From RPQJ01 sp041910015 (GTDB taxonomy: Bacteria > Pseudomonadota > Gammaproteobacteria > Steroidobacterales > Steroidobacteraceae): a stretch of DNA of 22,013 nucleotides. Each line of letters begins with the position of its first letter. Position 1 is the stretch's first letter. The notes under the pieces are model-generated. The model had not been told where the DNA came from. It worked only from the letters and a program-made list of their open reading frames with translations, and made no database searches. The stretch lies in contig JAYRRR010000041.1 of NCBI GenBank assembly GCA_041910015.1, forward strand, positions 1 to 22,013, in the 5' to 3' direction. Made by a program: the position numbers and the translations under genes. This document shows, piece by piece, positions 17,681 to 22,013 of this stretch.

Positions 17681-17785
17681 TGGGTATGGCAGCAGGCGGC
17701 CTGGCCCGGTACGTGATCGTCACGCGGGCAGCGGATCATCGCATACTGCGCCGTGCACGCGCAGACGCAGGAGGGACGACGACCG
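17681..17785. promoter_or_regulatory. Divergent gap, RDD gene / cytochrome b561 gene
   Basis: This 105-nt spacer must hold start signals for both directions. A small inverted repeat, CGTGA-TCG-TCACG (17712-17724), and a weak -10-like CATACT (17742-17747) are visible. A good Shine-Dalgarno, GGAGGG (17770-17775), precedes the cytochrome start. No FNR-type or CRP-type site was found. Confidence 0.3.
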
Positions 17786-18463
17786 ATGCCGCCGACGACG
17801 GACGCGATGATCTGGGACTGGCCGCTGCGGGTGTTTCACTGGACGCTGGTCGCCTGCGTCGCCGGTTCGTGGGCGACGCATCATGCGGGCATCGAGTGGT
17901 TTGCCTGGCACCGGGCGTTCGGGTGCGCGTCGCTGGTTCTGGTGCTGTTCCGGATCGCGTGGGGCTGGGTCGGTACCCGTCACGCACGCTTCCGTTCGTT
18001 CGTGCGCGGGCCGCGCGGCATCGTCGCGTACCTGCGCGATCCGGCGAGCGTGCCAAACAGCGGCCACAACCCTCTGGGCGCGCTGAGCGTGCTCGTGTTT
18101 CTCGCCGTGCTGGTCGTGCAGGCGTCGACCGGGCTGCTGGCGAACGACGAGATCGCCAACGCCGGGCCGCTGCAGGGCTGGGTCGACTTTGAGACCAGTC
18201 GGCGTTTGACGTCGCTGCATCGCGGGCTTTCCAAGGCGCTGCTCGGGCTCATCGTGCTGCACGTGGCCGCGATCGCCTGGCACGAAAGGCGGCGTGGCGG
18301 TGGTGGCCTGGTGCGGGCCATGATGACCGGGCGCAAGCCCGGCGTCACGGACGGCATCCACGAGTCGCGCGGGGCGCTCGCGGTGCTGATCGTGGCGGTG
18401 CTGGCCGGTGCGCTCGCGCTCGTGATCCTCGCGGCGCCCGAGGCCTCGATCAGTTACTTCTGA
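17786..18463 (+). CDS. Cytochrome b561-type membrane protein
   Basis: A 225-residue di-haem-type inner-membrane cytochrome b of the bacterial b561/Ni-Fe hydrogenase cytochrome b family. It opens with MIWDWPLRVFHWTLVACVAG, where the His after the first helix start is a typical haem ligand. Later helices contain WFAWHRAFGCASLVLVLFR, SLHRGLSKALLGLIVLHVAA, and a final hydrophobic helix near the C-terminus. The His residues in the first, second and fourth helices are plausible haem axial ligands. Such proteins pass electrons between the quinone pool and periplasmic cytochromes. ATG 17786 is preferred over GTG 17753 because of the GGAGGG at 10-nt spacing. It converges with a cytochrome c' gene 33 nt away, a common gene neighbour of this family. 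Confidence 0.9.
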   Translation: MPPTTDAMIWDWPLRVFHWTLVACVAGSWATHHAGIEWFAWHRAFGCASLVLVLFRIAWGWVGTRHARFRSFVRGPRGIVAYLRDPASVPNSGHNPLGALSVLVFLAVLVVQASTGLLANDEIANAGPLQGWVDFETSRRLTSLHRGLSKALLGLIVLHVAAIAWHERRRGGGGLVRAMMTGRKPGVTDGIHESRGALAVLIVAVLAGALALVILAAPEASISYF

Positions 18464-18496
18464 CGGATGCCCGGCTGCCGCAATGTGGCGAGGAGA

Positions 18497-18964
18497 TCAC
18501 TCGGACCGGTACTTGTCGTGGCAGCCTTTGCAGGCGTTGCCGGTCTCGAAGAACGCCGCCTTCGATTTGGCGAAGTCGCCGGTCTTCGCCGCCGTGGCCA
18601 GAGCGGCACTGCGGTCGATGAGGTCGCGCAGCTTGGCGTCGAAGTCCGCGCGGTTGTCCCACATCTCCGGCTCGAGCCTGGACTGGGGGACGCCTCTCGA
18701 CTCGGCGGGGTAGGCCTCGAGCAGCATCGGCGCGACCGCGGCGACGCGTTCGGCGCGCATCGCGAATTCCTTTGCGTCGTACGGCGTCTTGCCCTGCGCC
18801 ATGGCCGCCATGGGCCCGAAATTCCACGCGATCACCTGGTAGACCGACTTGCGGTACTTGAGGGCCTGCTCGGCCTTCGATGGCGTGCCTTGCGCTTGTG
18901 CGGCACCACCCAGCAAGGCGGCAGCGACGAGTGTGACGATGGCGAGCGGGCGGGTCGGCTTCAT
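18497..18964 (-). CDS. Cytochrome c' (class II c-type cytochrome), periplasmic
   Basis: A 155-residue protein with an N-terminal signal peptide (hydrophobic LAIVTLVAAALLGG, likely cleaved after AQA near residue 24). The single haem-binding motif CKGCH lies at residues 145-149, close to the C-terminus, the hallmark of class II cytochromes. The mature part is helical, in keeping with the four-helix-bundle fold, and the YRKSVYQVIAWNFGPMAAMA segment is typical of the first helix. Cytochromes c' bind NO or CO and may protect against nitrosative stress; electron exchange with the neighbouring cytochrome b is an inference. The ATG has AGGAG about 9 nt upstream. The 121 nt before it (18965-19085) hold presumed promoter sequence with an A/T-richer TTGGGTTAAGTTCACC stretch on the minus strand, and nothing else recognised. 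Confidence 0.93.
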   Translation of the reverse strand: MKPTRPLAIVTLVAAALLGGAAQAQGTPSKAEQALKYRKSVYQVIAWNFGPMAAMAQGKTPYDAKEFAMRAERVAAVAPMLLEAYPAESRGVPQSRLEPEMWDNRADFDAKLRDLIDRSAALATAAKTGDFAKSKAAFFETGNACKGCHDKYRSE

Positions 18965-19085
18965 GATCGGCGCTCCTGCGCGGGTGTCCTGGACGGCGGT
19001 GAACTTAACCCAACGCGCGGGACCCTGTCACCGCGACACAGCGACGTCGCCGACTGGCAGACGCAGGGGAGGCGTGTGCGGTGGA

Positions 19086-19763
19086 TCAGCTCGCCGGGCG
19101 GCCGGCTTTCGCGAGGATCTCCGCGCGGTGCGCGCGCAGGATCTGCCACACGTCCTTTTCGGACGGGCGGTCCGCCATGCGTGCGATCAGCCCGGCGATG
19201 GCGGGCCACTCGCGCCCCCATTCCAGCAGGCGCACGGCATCGGTCAGCACCTGGCGCGTCCGGGCGTCGATCGGGGATGTGGCCTTGGCGCTACCCGACG
19301 CGCGCTGCGTCGGCGCCTGCTTCGCGGAGGTGGCCGGCTTCTGGCTGGCGAGCTGGCGATGCACGCCCGATTGCCCGGTCGCGGCGCGTGGTCTGGGGGG
19401 GGCTCGGGTCTTCGGCTGCACGACCGTGCCCGAGGCGGCCGTGTCCACTGCCTTCGCCGTCGCCAGCGGGATGAAGCGGTCGATGTGCTCGGACCCGAGC
19501 AGGCTGGTCAGGAAGGACATGAGTTCCAGCGACTCGGCGAAGGCCGTGTCACCCGCGTCCTTGTGCTGGGTGAGCTGGCCACGCAGTTCCAGCAGCCGCT
19601 TGCGTGCGAGTTCGATTACCCACGCGGTGGGACGCTGGTGCGGCGGCCAGTTCTGCACGCGTGCATAGGCGGTGTCGTCCAGCTTCCGGTAGCGGGCGTG
19701 CAGCTCCAGGCTCGCCATCCAGCGGTCGAGCAGTTCTTCCACGCGTTTGTCGGCGATGCTCAT
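19086..19763 (-). CDS. Unrecognised helical protein with low-complexity linker
   Basis: A 225-residue, soluble-looking protein that I cannot assign. There is no signal peptide or membrane helix. The N-terminal part (1-105) is helical and ordered-looking, starting SIADKRVEELLDRWMASLEL and containing WPPHQRPTAWVIELARKRLL and LMSFLTSLLGSEHIDRFIPL. Residues about 106-165 are a low-complexity linker rich in Ala, Pro, Thr, Lys and Arg. The C-terminal part (about 166-225) is again helical (RTRQVLTDAVRLLEWGREW, then VWQILRAHRAEILAKAG). The coding strand has a run of eight C (19395-19402) in the linker. The ATG at 19763 has GGAGG 10 nt upstream. It diverges from the NRAMP-type gene. The base usage looks like the neighbours, so a real gene is likely. 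Confidence 0.75.
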   Translation of the reverse strand: MSIADKRVEELLDRWMASLELHARYRKLDDTAYARVQNWPPHQRPTAWVIELARKRLLELRGQLTQHKDAGDTAFAESLELMSFLTSLLGSEHIDRFIPLATAKAVDTAASGTVVQPKTRAPPRPRAATGQSGVHRQLASQKPATSAKQAPTQRASGSAKATSPIDARTRQVLTDAVRLLEWGREWPAIAGLIARMADRPSEKDVWQILRAHRAEILAKAGRPAS

Positions 19764-19942
19764 CGACGCCTATCCTCCGCCCGCGCCAAGTGTAAGTCCG
19801 CGCTCGGGTCGACAGTCGACGCCACGCGGATTTCGGTGCGAATCCTGTGAAGGCGCTCCCAAAACACGCGGGGCAGGCGCCGGCGCGCGACCGTGCCAGA
19901 ATGCAGCCGCGAAGCGCGCACGGGGCGAGGAAGCGTTCGTCC
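19764..19942. promoter_or_regulatory. Divergent gap with paired GTCGAC sites
   Basis: This 179-nt gap separates the unrecognised minus-strand gene from the NRAMP-type gene. It contains GTCGACAGTCGAC (19808-19820), two identical 6-bp palindromes one base apart. A -10-like TACACT lies on the minus strand near 19790, and a weak extended -10-like TGCCAGAAT on the plus strand near 19900. GAGGAA (19927-19932) is a good ribosome site for the transporter start. Promoter assignments are tentative. Confidence 0.3.
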
Positions 19943-21151
19943 ATGCAGGGCAGGGCAGTGTCGGGAGCGATGTTCCTGATGGCGACCAGCGCCATCGGGC
20001 CGGGCTTCATCACGCAGACGACGCAGTTCACGGCGCAGCTCGGCGCGGCGTTCGCGTTCGCGATCCTCGCTTCGATCCTCGTCGACCTCGCGCTGCAGCT
20101 CAACGTCTGGCGCGTGATCGGCGTGTCGGGATTGCGCGCGCCGGAACTGGGCAATCGGGTCCTGCCGGGTGCGGGGCATGTGCTGACTTTCTGCGTCGTG
20201 CTCGGCGGGCTGGTGTTCAACGTCGGCAACGTTGCGGGCTGCGGGCTCGGGCTCGACGCGCTGCTGGGCCTGCCGCCGCGATGGGGCGGGGCTGTCTCTG
20301 CCGCGCTGGCCGTCGGCGTCTTTCTGTCGCGTCGTGCCGGTGTCGCGATGGACCGCATCGTCGTCGTGCTCGGTTTGGTGATGATCGCCATGAGCGGCTA
20401 CGTCGCATGGGTGTCCAGTCCGCCGCTGGGCGCCGCGCTGCGCAACGCCGTGCTGCCCGAGGAGGTCGACGTGCTCGCCATCACGACGTTGGTGGGCGGC
20501 ACGGTCGGCGGCTACATCACCTACGCCGGGGCTCATCGGCTGCTCGATGCGGGTGTGCAGGGCCTCGGGCACGTAGGTGTCATCGCGCGCGCGTCGGTGC
20601 AGGGCGTGCTGCTGACCGGCCTGATGCGCATCCTGCTGTTCCTCGCCGTCTTCGGCGTCGTCGCGGCCGGCACGCGGCTCGATCCGGCGAATCCCGCGGC
20701 CTCCGCGTTCGCGGCCGCCGCCGGCGGGTTCGGCCGGCGCGTGTTCGGGCTGATCCTCTGGGCCGCGGCGATCACGTCGGTCATCGGGGCGTCGTATACG
20801 TCCGTGTCCTTCGTCGTGGCGGGTCACGAACGCCTGGTACGCTGGCGTGGCGTGCTCGTCGTGGCGTTCATCGCACTGTCGACGGTCGTGTTCCTGACCG
20901 CCGGCGCCGCGCCCGTGTCGCTGCTCGTTTTCGCGGGCGCGTTCAACGGCCTGATCCTGCCGGTCGGCGTCGCCGCACTGCTCTGGGTGGCGTACCGGCG
21001 CGCCGACCTGCTGCACGGTTACGCGTACCCCCGCGCCCTCGCGGCGCTCGGGCTCGCCGCGTGGCTCGTGACCGTCTATCTCGGCTGGGAGTCGGTCGAC
21101 CGGCTCGGGGCGCTGCTCGATCAAGCCGTCACGGCGCCGCTGGCGCCGTGA
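19943..21151 (+). CDS. NRAMP-superfamily transporter, atypical (YcsG-like)
   Basis: A 402-residue inner-membrane protein with about 11 hydrophobic helices. It opens MFLMATSAIGPGFITQTTQF, clearly the NRAMP first helix. The DPGN metal-binding motif expected 11 residues after GPGF is replaced by TAQL (residues 30-33), and the TM6 segment reads GGYITYAGAHRLLDAG in place of the MPH-type motif. The protein therefore probably does not transport manganese or iron like MntH. It resembles the group that includes Bacillus YcsG, encoded with 5-oxoprolinase genes, but no such genes are present here. The start is set at ATG 19943 with GAGGAA at 10-nt spacing; the longer frame from 19847 adds a basic, non-conserved stretch. 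Its 3' end overlaps the convergent peptidase gene by 23 bp. Confidence 0.85.
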   Translation: MQGRAVSGAMFLMATSAIGPGFITQTTQFTAQLGAAFAFAILASILVDLALQLNVWRVIGVSGLRAPELGNRVLPGAGHVLTFCVVLGGLVFNVGNVAGCGLGLDALLGLPPRWGGAVSAALAVGVFLSRRAGVAMDRIVVVLGLVMIAMSGYVAWVSSPPLGAALRNAVLPEEVDVLAITTLVGGTVGGYITYAGAHRLLDAGVQGLGHVGVIARASVQGVLLTGLMRILLFLAVFGVVAAGTRLDPANPAASAFAAAAGGFGRRVFGLILWAAAITSVIGASYTSVSFVVAGHERLVRWRGVLVVAFIALSTVVFLTAGAAPVSLLVFAGAFNGLILPVGVAALLWVAYRRADLLHGYAYPRALAALGLAAWLVTVYLGWESVDRLGALLDQAVTAPLAP

Positions 21152-22013
21152 CCTTCGCGCCCGGCACCGTGCCGGCCTGCACCAGCACCATCGTCGACGG
21201 GTCGAGGTGGCTGCGGATCGCGGCATTGACCTGCTCGAGCGTGAGCGACGCGACGCGCTGCGGATAGTCGTCGACGAACGCCAGCGGCATGCCGGCGTTG
21301 AGCATGCTGAGGATGGTGCCGGCCATGCCGCCCGTGGTCGCGAGCCGGACCTTGTACGTGCCGGCGACCTCGGTTTTCGCGCGCTCGAGTTCGGCCGCCG
21401 TCACGCCCTTGTCGTGCCACTCCACGAGCTGGCGCCTGGTCGAGGCGATGCCCTGCTCGAGCAGGTTCGGCGCGAAGCTCGCGTCGATGCGCCAGTCGCC
21501 ATCGACGTAGACGTCGTTCGCGACCGCGGCGCCGATGCCGTAGGTCAGGCCTTCCTTGTCGCGCACGTTTGCCATCAGCCGGCCCATGAAGCCACTGCCG
21601 AGGATGCGCGTGCCGACGCGCAGCGCGATGGCGTCCGGGTCCGCGTAGCGCAGCTGCGTCGGCTGTCCCAGCACGATGCTGACGTTGGCCTTGTCGGGCA
21701 TGTAGACGGTCGCGATGGCGGGTGCGGAGAGCGACGGTGCCTTCGCCACCGCGGCCGGCGCCGAGCCGCCGTTCCAGCCCGTGAACTCCTTCCCGATCGC
21801 CTGCTGCGCGGCCTGCGGGTCGACGTCGCCGACCAGTACCAGCCGCATGCCGGCAGGGCCGTAGTACTGCGCATGGAAGCGGCGCACGTCCTCGATGGAC
21901 GCGCGTTCGATCGCCGCGATGAACTCCTGCGGCGGCGCCTGCCGGTTCGGATGACCCGTCGGATAGATCGCGCGCAGGAAGCTGTCGTCGGCGCGGAAGT
22001 CGGTGTCCTCGAG
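21129..22013 (-). CDS. M16 family zinc peptidase-like protein, C-terminal part
   Basis: The frame is open to the right edge, so the gene begins outside the window; 294 residues are present. The sequence shows a typical M16 C-terminal half: RRFHAQYYGPAGMRLVLVGD followed by VDPQAAQQAI, then ANVSIVLGQPTQLRYADPDA, LGSGFMGRLMANVRDKEGL and TYGIGAAV. The last of these contains the conserved R...LTY element that, in the active family, helps bind substrate. The zinc motif HXXEH would lie in the missing N-terminal domain, so it cannot be said whether this is the catalytic or the non-catalytic partner; these often occur as two adjacent genes. Secretion to the periplasm is usual but the signal peptide is not in the window. 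Its stop lies inside the 3' end of the NRAMP-type gene. Confidence 0.9.
   Translation of the reverse strand, partial: LEDTDFRADDSFLRAIYPTGHPNRQAPPQEFIAAIERASIEDVRRFHAQYYGPAGMRLVLVGDVDPQAAQQAIGKEFTGWNGGSAPAAVAKAPSLSAPAIATVYMPDKANVSIVLGQPTQLRYADPDAIALRVGTRILGSGFMGRLMANVRDKEGLTYGIGAAVANDVYVDGDWRIDASFAPNLLEQGIASTRRQLVEWHDKGVTAAELERAKTEVAGTYKVRLATTGGMAGTILSMLNAGMPLAFVDDYPQRVASLTLEQVNAAIRSHLDPSTMVLVQAGTVPGAKVTAPAAP

Noticed and set aside
17712..17724. CGTGA-TCG-TCACG as a CRP or FNR site
   Set aside because: Half-site sequence and spacing do not match TGTGA-N6-TCACA or TTGAT-N4-ATCAA.

Overview
The window is strongly GC-rich chromosomal DNA packed with short-spaced genes. The set prfC, pepA-holC-valS, divergent lptF-lptG and an M16 peptidase, together with HolC (a chi subunit found in Beta- and Gammaproteobacteria), points to a high-GC gammaproteobacterium of Xanthomonadales/Nevskiales type. 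This placement is inferred from gene content and protein style only. No tRNA, rRNA, CRISPR array, transposase or prophage gene was seen.

Layout. (1) 1-4395, plus strand: the 3' part of prfC (release factor 3), a UMF1-family MFS transporter and a small-subunit haem catalase. (2) 14818 down to 4540, minus strand: ten co-directional genes, pepA, holC, a small 'IPVLTDVV' protein, valS, a MoxR-type AAA+ ATPase, a DUF58 protein, a TgpA-type transglutaminase, an acyl-CoA-binding protein and an M90/MtfA-type metallopeptidase. Most junctions are 4-17 nt or overlapping, so long polycistronic transcripts are likely. Two gaps (5641-5775 and 12497-12570) are filled by hairpin-forming repeats that share a core sequence. 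(3) 14988-17182, plus strand: lptF-lptG, the inner-membrane permease pair for LPS export, diverging from pepA across a gap with an 18-bp perfect palindrome. (4) 17213-18964: an RDD membrane protein (minus), a cytochrome b561-type protein (plus) and a periplasmic cytochrome c' (minus). (5) 19086-22013: an unrecognised helical protein with a disordered-looking linker (minus), a divergent NRAMP-superfamily transporter that lacks the usual metal-binding motif (plus), and the C-terminal part of an M16 peptidase (minus) that runs off the right edge.

How the genes fit together. PepA, HolC and ValS form a housekeeping cluster conserved in gammaproteobacteria. The MoxR/DUF58/TgpA trio is a recurring envelope-associated module, here placed 4 nt behind valS. 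LptF and LptG are the two transmembrane halves of the LptB2FG exporter. Cytochrome b561 and cytochrome c' are plausible redox neighbours, though they are convergent and not in one operon.

No convincing undescribed multi-gene system was found. The most interesting items are the repeat family (one copy fills the leader of valS), the palindrome between pepA and lptF, the atypical NRAMP protein and the unrecognised gene beside it.
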